A stretch of DNA of 64,000 nt, taken from positions 806,001 to 870,000 of the forward strand of contig JBBPFI010000002.1 of assembly GCA_037974965.1 (NCBI GenBank). Direction: 5' to 3'. The DNA comes from Dacryopinax spathularia. Its lineage: Eukaryota > Basidiomycota > Dacrymycetes > Dacrymycetales > Dacrymycetaceae. The notes beneath the pieces are model-generated. The model did no database searches. It was not told where the DNA came from and worked only from the letters and a program-made list of their open reading frames with translations. The position numbers and the translations under genes were made by a program. Shown here one piece after another: positions 31,900 to 42,122 of this stretch; within the stretch, counting starts at the first letter, position 1; each line of letters starts with the position of its first letter.

Positions 31900-33562
31900 T
31901 TTGGATGATCGGGAGGGCTTATAGCCGTCGAAGATCAGTGATGGAAGCTGAATATATGCACAAATCTCGGTATGCGGCGGGTGCAGTCGAATATATGCGC
32001 GAGGTAGGGTGGAACAATAACCCTGACGACGGCGACGATGAGGGAGGCAGATATATGCGGGACCAGCGAACGACGACGTCCAAGTCGAGTATAGGAGACT
32101 CGGTCCTAGGAAATGCAGACGCTGGATATTGATGGGTCGGTTATCGACGCGAGACGGGAATATGGAAGACGGTTTAGTAGTTGGGTTGGTCCGCGCGGCG
32201 ATGGTGGCAGGGCCACTGGTAGCGGAGTTATGACAGTAAGCGATGTCGACTCACGAAGAGTATTCGCCCAGTCGGTGCTGGCTATGAGGCAGACCGATAA
32301 CGACAGAGTTGGGGTGGTCGGCAGCGATGTTGCGAGCCGATCTCTCTACCGACGATGGCTTGACGGCAGTCTTGGGTCGACGACGGTGAGATTGATAGGA
32401 TGGCGGTAGGGAGGATGGTGGTATGGGGTGAGGTTTATATGCGCAGCGGCGGGGTTATGAGAGGCGTGGATATGCGCGCAGCGGCGGTGGTATGGATGCG
32501 GTGGTTATACGGTGGAGGAAGGAGGGGAGGAGAGGAGAGGGGAGGAGAGAGGAGAGAGGAGAGAGAGAAGGCTATATGCGCGTTGCAAGCAACGAGCAAG
32601 GACAAGGAGTCGAGGGAGGGGGAAAACAGAAGCCTCTAGGCGGAGTACGCTCACGCGAGGAAAGGGGGAAGGTGGTGGTTGGGGGTAGAGTTGAGCGGGA
32701 GCGGTTCGCAGCCCCCGTTGGGGTTTATATATGCTGGAAAGGTGGCCGTGTAGGCGGCTCCAAATCCACGCGACTGTTCCTACTGTAGGACTTGTCTCTG
32801 GCTGGCGAGGTTTGCTGCTTCTGAAGGGAGAGGAAGGTGTGACGATCGGAAGATGTGCGTGATGAGACTTGTCCGGGCCCGCGTCGAGCGACGCGACTCA
32901 CAGTGGCTAGACGCGACGCGCGCGAGCGAAGTGCAAGACATACCACGGGTGCATACATGCACGCGCACCTTGCGAAGTGAGACGCGCGCGCGCAGCATGG
33001 CAGTATACCCGGTCGATAGCGAGAGTTGGCACCTTTATATGCTGGGAGCTTCGTCAAAAGGGAGCATGTGTGCAGTCGCGAGATCGGAAGCAAGGGTACC
33101 GAGATGCAGAGAAACCAAGCCAGCTTGGGCCATCCGCAGGAAGAGTTCGAACATGCCGCGAGACAGTGATTCCGCTCTACAGTCACAGACGATCACAGAG
33201 GCGAAGACACTTCGATCGCTGTACTAGTAGGCCAGCATCTTAGAGGCCGGAGAGACCCGCCGGGCGCCAGAAGCTTCAGGTGAGAGTACAACCTGGGCAG
33301 TCGATCGCAGAGACATCAATCGATCAGACAGCAGGAGGGAAACCATGCACGACCGCCAGAGTCGTGAGAGCAGGTCGACTTTGAACAACGAGCACGGTCT
33401 GAAGGGCAGTCCAAAGGGTAGTCCTCCATGGTCATCATGAGACCCGTTGATGTCGGAGGGTAGAGCTCTTGAGGTCAAAGACATGCCGAGCACCAGAAGC
33501 ATGCTCTATGTCGCCAGAAGGAGAGCGTTCCAGACCAGAGCGCGAGCGAGGGAGAGAGTCGA
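31900..33562 (-). promoter_or_regulatory. Long leader of L3 with GCGCATATA motifs
   Basis: About 1.66 kb, pyrimidine-rich on the minus (sense) strand. Exact GCGCATATA in sense orientation lies at 31992-32000, 32436-32444 and 32573-32581, with variants near 31953, 32052, 32470, 32727 and 33036. The block at 32573-32593 matches L1 6713-6733 with one mismatch and includes the inverted repeat GTTGC-TT-GCAAC. A purine tract (plus strand, about 32515-32572) sits beside it, like the pyrimidine tracts in the other leaders. No convincing gene within. Confidence 0.5.
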
Positions 33563-33622
33563 TGATTCAGAGCTCATCGTCGCGTCTCGCAGCGTCCGCG
33601 AGTCTAGAGACATCACGTGGTA
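33563..33622 (-). promoter_or_regulatory. Core promoter of orphan locus L3
   Basis: On the minus strand: CACGTGAT (E-box at 33619-33614), GACTCGCGGA (33604-33595) and AGCTCTGAATCA (33574-33563). The first two have the same 15-bp start-to-start spacing as in L1. Unlike L1 and L2 there is no TATAAG 18 bp before the last block, so this copy is more diverged. Confidence 0.55.
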
Positions 33623-34287
33623 CCATGCCGAGCTACCACAGTTGCGTGGACCGTACAACGCGTCCTGGACTTCTCCGTGCCATGAGAAGCTTGTTGATTC
33701 GCTGAAAAGAGAACTGAAGGCCGAGCCACGTAGAGGAAGTACCAAACCAAAAGTAGACAGGCGAGAGAATGGTGGTCGCCACCAAGAATCACCCACGTTG
33801 GCTCTTCTTGTTCGTGCAAACGCGCTCAAAAACGGAGTCAAACCGCCAAGAAGCTTTGATCACGTGAGAGAATCGGCGGGAGGAAGACCGAACAACCGAA
33901 CCTGCCGTACGCCGGCCTCCCGTACCCGGCATCAGAGGTCGCGACCGAGCTCTCAGAACTCCTGCTACAGGCCCGGTACCGCTTGACTTCACTGTAATGC
34001 GGCTGCGTAGCTCGGCCCGCGGTCCGAGAATGCTACGGCGGTCAAATGTGGCATACGAGGAGAGATGAAGAACGCCGGATGCCGATGTCCGAAACTTCAA
34101 TGCGTCGCGCCGACAATTCTCGACTTACCCCGGACTCACCGGCCAATGAGCGTCTGCGACCTTCAAGCGAGGGTGGCATATATGCCGTGAAGTCTACGAT
34201 ACCCCGCTCGCGACCTGCTTGGGCTTCTACCGTCACCGCGCATGGGTATCATCGGGAGGTCAGGCAGTGGACGATAGCACGAGGAAG
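33623..34287. other. Divergent intergenic region between L3 and an MFS gene
   Basis: About 665 bp. A CATATATG at 34178-34185, about 105 bp before the MFS ATG, may be its TATA box. Nothing else recognised. Confidence 0.4.
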
Positions 34288-35989
34288 ATGACCTCTCCGG
34301 ACCAAGCGGCAGTTGACTTGCCATCGCTGCTGCACACACAACAGCCAACGACGGCAGCGGCTTCACCACAGGCCAAGGAGGATAATGACCCGCCCGTCTC
34401 ACCCATACCACCAGAGTCGTCGACCTCGGAGAAAACGCCTACGCACCCTCCCGACCCAACCTCCGAAGATGCGACCGAAGACGGCGGCGACAAAGACCTC
34501 GAAGCGCGCGTCCCTGCCGGGGTACAAGGATCCGCCGCAGTCGATGCCAGACTAGACGGGGCAGAGTGGGAGTACCCAGAGGGTGGGAGAGGCTGGTGGG
34601 TCGTCGCGGGTTGTACGATCGTTGCCGGGGGTGCGCTTCCTGTTCCCTAGAAGCCTATGCTATATGCTGATGAGTTAGCCAGTTACGCTTGGATGGGGAC
34701 TTGCGTGGGGTGTACTACAAGCGTACTATAAGCAGCATGTCTTCCCGGATACACCGACCTCTATCCTGTCCTTCCTTGGCAGTCTGTCAGGAATGGTCAT
34801 GAACCCCGTTGGCTTCGTAGTGGGGAAGATTGCAGACCGATAGTACGTGAATTTCCAGCGCACGAGATGAGCACTGCTGACCTCGAACGCAGTGGATACC
34901 GGTTGTGCATCGTATGTGGCATCTTCGTCGCTTTCCTCGCCATGTTCTGTGCGGCTTTCTCGACGCAGCTGTGGCAGTTCTTCCTCACTCAGGTGAGCCA
35001 TTAGTCATGCCCACAGCAAGTTATCTTAACGTGTACTTAGGGGGTGCTGCAAGGTCTAGCTGTCGGCTGTATCCAGCCGGTCGTTATGTCAGCTCCTTCT
35101 CAGTGGTTCCGCAAGAAGCGAGGATTGACGACCGGCCTGGTCCTAACCGGTGCTTCCTTCGGTTCGTCTCCCCCACCTCCTCGGCTAAGACGACTCGACT
35201 GACTCTGTCACAGGCGGCGGCGTAGCTTCGCTCTGCGTCCAGCAGCTGCTCAATCGCATCGGGTTGCGCTACACCCTACTCTTCTACTCCTTCCTGCACC
35301 TTCTGCTCATGACATCGGCCGTGTTCATGCTCAAAGACCGCCCACACCCACTCTCAATCCGTTTCACCCGAGCCAAAATCCAGTGGTTCGACTTCTCCCT
35401 CTTCCGGGACCCGATCTTCTGGTCCGTAGCCCCAGCAATATTCTTCGCCTCCTTCGGCTACCTCGGGCCCTACTTCTACCTGCAACAATACACCATCTCC
35501 CGCTTGCCGGACCTAAACCCATCCCTCTACGCCGTTCCCCTCTCGGTGCTGAACTTCTCAGCCGCGATCGGGAGGAGCACTATCGGCCTCCTAGCGGACA
35601 AGATCGGCGTAGTCAACACGTTCATCCTCTCCGTCTTCCTTGCCGGCTTCGCCCAGCTCGTCCTATGGAACCTCGCCACAAGCTTCGGCCTAATAATCCT
35701 CTTCGCCATCGTAGTCGGTTTCTTCGGCGCGGCATTCGTGAGCCTCACGAGCGTCCTAGGCGCAAAGCTGTTTGGCGTCAAAGATCTTGCGGCGCTCAGC
35801 GGGCTCTTGATCATGTTTATGATGCCGGGCAACGCGGCTGGTACACCTGTGCTCGGAGCGGTGCATTCCGCTACTGGTGGGAACTGGCACGCGATGTTCT
35901 CGCTTAGTGGTGCGTGGTGCGTTGCGGGGTCGTGCTGCTTGCTCTATGCGAGATTTAAGAAGGAACCGAGGGTGTTCGCGAGTTACTAG
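34288..35989 (+). CDS. Monocarboxylate-transporter-like MFS permease (copy 1)
   Basis: Five exons (34288-34630, 34683-34842, 34893-34992, 35041-35161, 35214-35989) give 499 residues. Major facilitator of the monocarboxylate porter type (fungal Mch/Esbp6-like), with about 12 membrane spans at the plasma membrane or another membrane; substrate unknown. The cytosolic N-terminus has AVDLPSLLH and WEYPEGGRGWWVVAGCTIVA leading into helix 1. Other landmarks: LGWGLAWGVLQAYYKQHVFP, AFSTQLWQFFLTQGVLQGL, APSQWFRKKRGLTTGLVLTG, LKDRPHP, and GRSTIGLLADKIG. Two paralogues lie at 60300 and 62815. Introns 1 and 2 are shared with those copies; introns 3 and 4 are present only here. An upstream in-frame start at 34219 exists, but 34288 (GGAAGATGACC) gives an N-terminus like the other copies. 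Confidence 0.88.
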
Positions 35990-36228
35990 CGGCGCGCAGC
36001 CTTCCGGACTTTGTCTTCCCTGGCCCCCCCCTGCACTCGCTAGACGGACGACTACGACACGCTTTCAGTCATTTCACGGCATGTAGCATTGTGCATATGT
36101 GTACACTGGACGTATAATCAGATAACAATATATCAAGCTTCTTCCTTGCGCACAACTTTGTCTGAATTCTCGAAGTCGCCGAACATGCGGAGAACGCTCG
36201 TCAAACGTGGCTAGACCTGCTAGCCACG

Positions 36229-37850
36229 CTAAACCATGAAAACGACATCGAGTTCAGATGCGTCACTCGGTCTGGTTCTCCGATGCGCAACAAGCCGCTC
36301 TTCGTCCAGCCAGGTCCATTCCGGGTTCAGAGGAAACGGACCAGGAACGCGAATCTCGCGGAAAGGAAGGCAGCACTCGATCTCTCCCTCTTCGAAGGCC
36401 GGGTGGATGATCGGCGTCGTCGCAGTGATGATCCTCGATCCTCCTTCGGGCACGATGCCGCCTGACTTTGTCCCGAGTGCTTCCTGCCGACGGGAGGGGA
36501 GGATGTTGAAGTCGGCGATGACGTAAGTGTACGGCCTTCGTGGATCGTTCGCGTCGCCCGGGTCGAGTCTTTGAATGACGATCCTGCTCCCATGGACGCT
36601 TGGCGGCCCATGCAGGCCGTAGTACATATTCCCGTCCATTGCGAACCAGCGCGTATTGTCCGGTCCCCACCAATCCCACGATATCGGCGCGTCTCCGCTC
36701 GGTAATGTAGGATCGGTGAGTACAGCAGGGTCGATGACGACGTTGTAGAAGCCGGACATGGACAGGTCGATGGACACGCGAATGTAGTGCACGCGGGCTT
36801 CGAGGGGTAATGTCGATCGCCTGCCGATGGGATTGGAAACGTTTGTGGTGAATGCGAACGTCCGATCATCTCGTATTCGAGGCAGCTCGAGTGATCGCTC
36901 CAGCCGGATCGTATCGTCGAAAACGTAGTAGTCGATCGTAGGAGGTCGATGATATCCAGCGCTCGCGATGAATGTGTTAGAGGAGATGAAGTTGAAAGAG
37001 GTATAGATCTTGTCAACTCGGAGTTCGGGCAGGCGAACGCCCGTCTTCCAATTCCAGACGTGCAGAACGGTGCCTGCTCCCGTGCTCGGCGCAGCTGCGA
37101 TGTAATCGCCGCAGATATCGCATGGAACTGGCGCTTCTTCGTAGTACTGAAGACCATGCATGTTGTTAAGAGGTGGTGGTGGATCATGTAGTCCGCAATC
37201 GACGGATCCAGCCGCGCTAGGATGCACGAAGCCAGCTATGGTGAAGCAGTCAGCCCGGACGTTAAGCCCCCTACACTTCGTCAGACGTAATGAGCTCCAT
37301 CCAGTTAGAGTGCTTACTCATGGCCAGTGATCAAAAGCAGTAAGTCCTGGTCGGGATCTGCGAGAGCAGCCTTCACCTCAACCGCGTCAAGGGGAAGGGG
37401 GTACCGTGTTGTGGTCGAAGCAGTGCCGACATTTAGGGGCACGACGTCGTAATGGGACCGCCCTGCTTCCACGTATATTCCTTTGCGATAGCTGATCATA
37501 GGCTTCTCGAGAGCCGGCTTGGGAAGTGAGACGGTCTCTTTCCGCTTGCCTTCGAATTTGGCCCATCGCAGAGTATGTTCCCGCAAGAAAGTCTCCAGTT
37601 CAGGGATCGTACACGGCAGAGACTGAGGACGGATGATGTAGTTCTCCGCATACGCCGAGAGCAGGAACTGCAGTCGTAGAGAATCCCGTATGAGAGAATG
37701 CACGCGTCGACATGTCTGCCGCCGGTAAGAGGGTCAACCAAGTTAGGCGCCAGGACGACTCACTTCCGAGATTGTCAGGAGATCTTGGATAGGCAGGCCC
37801 GAAAGGATGTAGAGCAGAACGTCGTCATTGAGGTCATTGAATTGGACCAT
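36229..37850 (-). CDS. F-box protein
   Basis: Three minus-strand exons (37850-37764, 37715-37318, 37270-36229) give 508 residues. The N-terminal 45 residues form an F-box: MVQFNDLNDDVLLYILSGLP then IQDLLTISETCRRVHSLIRD. F-box proteins bring substrates to SCF ubiquitin ligases through Skp1. The remaining 450 residues look like the beta-rich C-terminal half common in basidiomycete F-box proteins (VLHVWNWKTGVRLPEL, SFNFISSNTFIASAGY, FEEGEIECCLPFREI), possibly a propeller-like fold, without clear repeats. The second intron (47 nt) ends at GTGTAG and restores the hydrophobic strand DCFTIAGFVHPSAAG. Target protein unknown. Confidence 0.8.
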
Positions 37851-38130
37851 TGTACTATAAATAGTGGTTTCGAGGTAGACAGATCAGAAGTATGCACAAT
37901 ACCGAGGCAACAGAGCATATGAGAACAGTGTGAGGTGGCATTAGCAGCCAGCGAAGCAGTCGTCCTTCCCCGCAGTCTGACACTGCCACGAGAAGCACAA
38001 TCCGAGACCCTCCCACCAAATCCGAACCCGTGACACGCGACTTTCATAAATAGTTAGCGACCAAATCAGGAAGTTAATTGTTGCCGCCCGTTGGCACGGC
38101 ATGGCCTAAGCTCAAACTCAGTGCCACTCG

Positions 38131-39720
38131 TCAAAAGGCTTGATGAACGCGAAACACACCTTCGGCACCTTGGCCCTTCAGCCTGACCAGCTCCTGCTGA
38201 ACCTCCGCCCAAATTAGGGCCCTATAGCCCATCCCGTTATGATACAGCTTCACATTCGGCAGCACGGCATGCAGGAACTGAGCGACGGATTCAGCGTCTT
38301 CGATCTCGGCTCTGCCCACGGATAACGTCAACGAATTGAGGCTGGTGGGTAGCAGCGAGCGGTGACGATAATGGACAGCAGCGGTGAGGGAAGTCAGGGA
38401 GAATTTCTCCAACAGACGGCAGCGCTCCACGAAGGGCACGATGCAGTTGAGAGTCAGCGCGTCCTCCTGCAAGAGTCCACCTTGAGTCAGGACAATGGGG
38501 ACGCCAGCACGGCGTGGAGGTCTACGTGGTGGTGTCCAGGTGATGGAGAAGGTTCGCAAGTCTGGCCAGGCATCAGCCATGCGTTCGAGGTCGTCATCCC
38601 TTAAATCAAGAGTGATGGTTGGCGATTGCAGCTTGAAAGTGAAATCTTGAACGCAGTTGGTGTCGCAAAGAACCGAAAGAAGTGTCGGATACAGAGATAG
38701 CGGGCGCTGTCGATATTCGCTGGACTTGTCCTTAATGGTGATTGAGACTGTCTTCATGTATCTCCCCACAGCTCGGAGCGCGTGCGAAAGCTCTTCGACA
38801 GGTATGAACGATTGCTCTTCGATATAGACTTGGAGCACGAGGTTGCTCAGATTGCATTCGGCGAGAGATAAGAGAATGGTGGCCTCCTCGATGCTGCAAT
38901 CGGTCATGACGAGGTTTCGAAGACCTTTGAACGTCTGTTCCTCGACCGTGATAAGTTGTAGAGGGCGGCTATCGGATGGTTTGTCTTCGATGATGAGGTA
39001 TTGAAGGCGAGGCGCAAACGATAAGGAGCGCATAGTTTCTGGTCCAGCGATCGATGTATTGGCTTTGAAGTGAAGAAGGTCGGGGTTGGAGTCAATGAGG
39101 ATGGCGAGACTGGCATCGAGCATTTCGGATTCTGGAACGGCCGTCCCGATGATCTCGAGGTCCTGCAGATGCTGGCACTTCATGGAGACGTGGTCCAGGA
39201 ACTGAGCAAGATGTAGGTCCCAATCTCCTTGCGCATGGCTGGGATCGCCGTACGTAATGGAGAGACGGAATAGGCCTTCAGTGACGAAGTGTCGAACTTG
39301 ACTTTGCATTAGATGCGGTAATCCAGTGACGTTGGCCTTCAATGTCGCCAGATTGGGCAAGATGATGGTGGGACCAAGCTTGGGATCTCTATTGACCGAT
39401 CGTCGTTCGAGAAGGGTGTAGACCACCGCAGTCCAATATTGATTCAGGTTGACCTCGAGGTCGGCATGCCGAACTAGTTGGACATACTTCTTGAGCCTTG
39501 GGCATTCTTTGGGAATGGGTGCTCGCCCTTCCACATGAGAGTAGATATTGCCGAGATTTGCGAGCCTCCGTAGTTCTATGAATGTTGCCGAAGCCCACAG
39601 TCTCTGGAGGGCGGGTTCCTCGAGAGTCTTGCATGTTCGGGCAAGACGCGCAAGATCGCCTTGTTCGAGGTTGTCAAAGATGAGGTTCTGGATATCCCGG
39701 ATGAGTAGAGCTCGGTGCAT
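38131..39720 (-). CDS. F-box protein with leucine-rich C-terminal half
   Basis: A single-exon 529-residue protein. Residues 3-45 (ALLIRDIQNLIFDNLEQGDL, then ARLARTCKTLEEPALQRLWA) are the F-box form common in mushrooms. The rest has spaced hydrophobic and Leu/Asn/Asp patterns (LPNLATLKANVTGLPHL, CQHLQDLEIIGTAVPESEML, LFKGLRNLVMTDCSIEE-like) that suggest a leucine-rich solenoid. Expected to be an SCF ubiquitin ligase adaptor; substrate unknown. It lies head to tail with another F-box gene 280 bp downstream, but the two share little beyond the F-box. Confidence 0.82.
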   Translation of the reverse strand: MHRALLIRDIQNLIFDNLEQGDLARLARTCKTLEEPALQRLWASATFIELRRLANLGNIYSHVEGRAPIPKECPRLKKYVQLVRHADLEVNLNQYWTAVVYTLLERRSVNRDPKLGPTIILPNLATLKANVTGLPHLMQSQVRHFVTEGLFRLSITYGDPSHAQGDWDLHLAQFLDHVSMKCQHLQDLEIIGTAVPESEMLDASLAILIDSNPDLLHFKANTSIAGPETMRSLSFAPRLQYLIIEDKPSDSRPLQLITVEEQTFKGLRNLVMTDCSIEEATILLSLAECNLSNLVLQVYIEEQSFIPVEELSHALRAVGRYMKTVSITIKDKSSEYRQRPLSLYPTLLSVLCDTNCVQDFTFKLQSPTITLDLRDDDLERMADAWPDLRTFSITWTPPRRPPRRAGVPIVLTQGGLLQEDALTLNCIVPFVERCRLLEKFSLTSLTAAVHYRHRSLLPTSLNSLTLSVGRAEIEDAESVAQFLHAVLPNVKLYHNGMGYRALIWAEVQQELVRLKGQGAEGVFRVHQAF

Positions 39721-40274
39721 ACCGCCGTCGAGGACGCAGGGAGGGGGAAGGACGACGGGGGAACGTCCGGGGGGGATGCAGGGCTAATATGTGAAAAGGG
39801 CATCTTCGTATCGATGGAATGGAGCGGCACGGTGCTGGCAGGAAGCAAGAGAAGACATTCCGCCGGAAGCGGTGGGAAGGTTTGGATGTATTGTTGGGAG
39901 GCGGCAGAGCCACGTGAGACGCACGTTTTCCTCGCTTGTCAACGCTCTTCTGAAAGGGCTCCGCACAGCCCACCCTTTATCAGGTCGAGGGGTTGATCAT
40001 CACAGGCGGATCGGGCGACAAAGGAGCGGCGATGGTAGAAGATAATAGACAACAAAGAACAGTCCACTGCGCAACAGCTGGCAACAAGTGCCGTCATTGT
40101 CTCTCGGTATTCATTTCTAGTTCTACAACCGCCTGCCGCGCGGGCCCCGCACATCATCGCTTGGCCCTCAGATATGCAGCATACCTCTAAATAAGGGAAA
40201 TCGAAGCAAATTCTCCATCTCGTCACATCTGGTTCCTTCCTATCGAATCCATCCCCATCTTATCCTTCGGCCAT
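39721..40274. other. Intergenic region
   Basis: About 550 bp between two leftward genes: promoter of the F-box gene and 3' end of the NCS1 gene. No further feature recognised. Confidence 0.4.
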
Positions 40275-42122
40275 CTAATCCCTAACCGGATCAGCTCGCG
40301 CCTCGACCTCAACCCCCTTCTTTTCCTCGTCCTCGATAGAACCTCCCGTCCGGCTATACGGTTCATACAGCTCGTTCTTCTCGAGATCCGCGGCGTCATA
40401 CGCCAGGCGCGGATCAACGATCCTGTCGCCGATTTCGAGCCATTTCCCAGTTGGGCTGGTCGCGGGTACGGGGAAGAACTTGGAGAGGAGGTAGTACGTC
40501 GAGCTCGCAACGATGAAGCCGGCGAAGAAGTTGACGTTGTAGATGTACTGTGCGCCAATGGGAACTTTATCCCCCACGGCACCCGCGAATCCAACGACGT
40601 TGATGACGATGCCTGCGATGTATGCGGCATAGGCACGCCAGTTGACGCCAAGGGTGTAGTAGTACGGTCCGTCCTTGTGTGCCGAGTACAGATCGAGCAC
40701 TTGTAGATATCCCTTCCGCACGAAATAGTAGTCACTGATGAGAACGCCGGCAATGGACGACAGGAAGACCGAGTAAGACGAAAGGTAAGTCGTAAAGTTG
40801 TTGCTTGAGCTCAGGAGGTTCCACGGGCACATAGCGAGCCCAACGATAGCGCAAACATATCCTCCACGCCGGATGTTCAGGTATCGCGGCAGGAGAGCGG
40901 TCATGTCCGTTCCTGCTGAGACAGAGTTCGCTGCGATGTTCGTTCCGAGCTGTGCGAGCGCGAATGCGAACGCGATGCAGAAGACGCCGAACCGCGCGCC
41001 GGAGTTGGCGCCGTCCAGGAAGTTGCCGAGCAGGTCGAGCGGGGACCAGATCGTCTGGTTGTAGATCACAGTAGAGGAGGAGGATACGATAATCCCGATG
41101 AATGAAGTGATGGCGAACCCAGTCGGGATGGTGATGAGCTGAGACCAGAGCTGATCCCTCGGCTTCGTTGCGAACCGAGCGAAATCGGGGTCGTTCACGA
41201 TCAGCGTCGCGAAGTTGGCGATGGAGGACATGATCCCGTTGACCATGGCCCACCCGAGTGCGGAGCCGTGGATGGTGTTGCTCTGACGGACGATGGGGCC
41301 AATACCGTGTGCTTTCACGATGGCCCAGATGAAGAAGGCGATGCCGGCGGTCGGGACGACATAGGCCTTGACGGTGAAGAGATGGCGGATCTTGTGGACT
41401 GGGAACCAGATGGCCGGGAGGGAAAGCAGCCAGAAGAGGAAGAAGGACACGTAGTCCCGGGTATTGATTCCAGCTGATGCGGGCATGGAGTTGGGTAGAG
41501 TCTCGAAGCTGCATATACACGTCAGCGTTGTTCAGCGACAATGAGAGGAGGCCGACGCACCTGCTCCAGATAGACCGGATCATCAAGTAGACGCATGTCC
41601 CACCAATCGCGCTCTGTACACCATACCAGATGCAGGCCATGGCAGCACGGTTAAACACCGGCCAGAGCGCGCCCCATACACCAAACGAAGATCGTGACAC
41701 GACCGGGAAACCAATATGGTACGTCGCGCCAATCCGACCGGTCAGGGTGATGAAGACAGCAGCGATGGTATAGCCAATCCAGACACTATCGTCAATGATG
41801 AGCTTCGGGACTTCCATCAGAGTGATGGCGGACGCACCATATCCATGATTGCCACCATGACAGACCAGCAGTGATCATGCTAGACGAGATCATCCATGTG
41901 TTCTGGATCACTAACGTCAGGCTAGCCCATTCGACGCTACTGGGCAGGGCTCACGATATTGAACGAGTCCGCAATCCAGAAGCAGACGAAGTTCCATGGC
42001 CCCCATTGTCGCCTTGCAGGCTCAACAGGCTTGAGGTCGTCGTTCGTGAGCAGGAGCTGGGCGGAGGTGAGGCCGGGCTCGTGGTCGGCCTCAAGCTTGC
42101 GTAGGAAGTCTTTGAAGCCCAT
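40275..42122 (-). CDS. NCS1-family permease (uracil/allantoin/uridine type)
   Basis: Four minus-strand exons (42122-41955, 41902-41838, 41785-41561, 41508-40275; three introns of 52 nt) give 563 residues. Nucleobase:cation symporter-1 (PF02133 type), Fur4/Dal4/Fui1-like, about 12 membrane spans at the plasma membrane, importing a nucleobase or related compound with a proton. Landmarks: N-terminal [20 protein letters not shown] then [55 protein letters not shown], and the long substrate-region stretch [20 protein letters not shown] then [15 protein letters not shown]. The acidic C-terminus ([21 protein letters not shown]) is cytosolic. The exact substrate cannot be read off. It is divergent to a Dal5-like permease across 2.7 kb. 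Confidence 0.93.

Noticed and set aside
5871-34185. GCATATA motifs as ordinary TATA boxes
   Set aside because: Partly possible, since TATATAT boxes do occur before other genes here, but the GCGC prefix, orientation and repetition within leaders argue for something else; kept as a finding with this caveat.
36327-37187. Long minus-strand frame overlapping the F-box gene
   Set aside because: Shadow of the real frame; no family features, while the chosen frame joins an F-box exon in phase.
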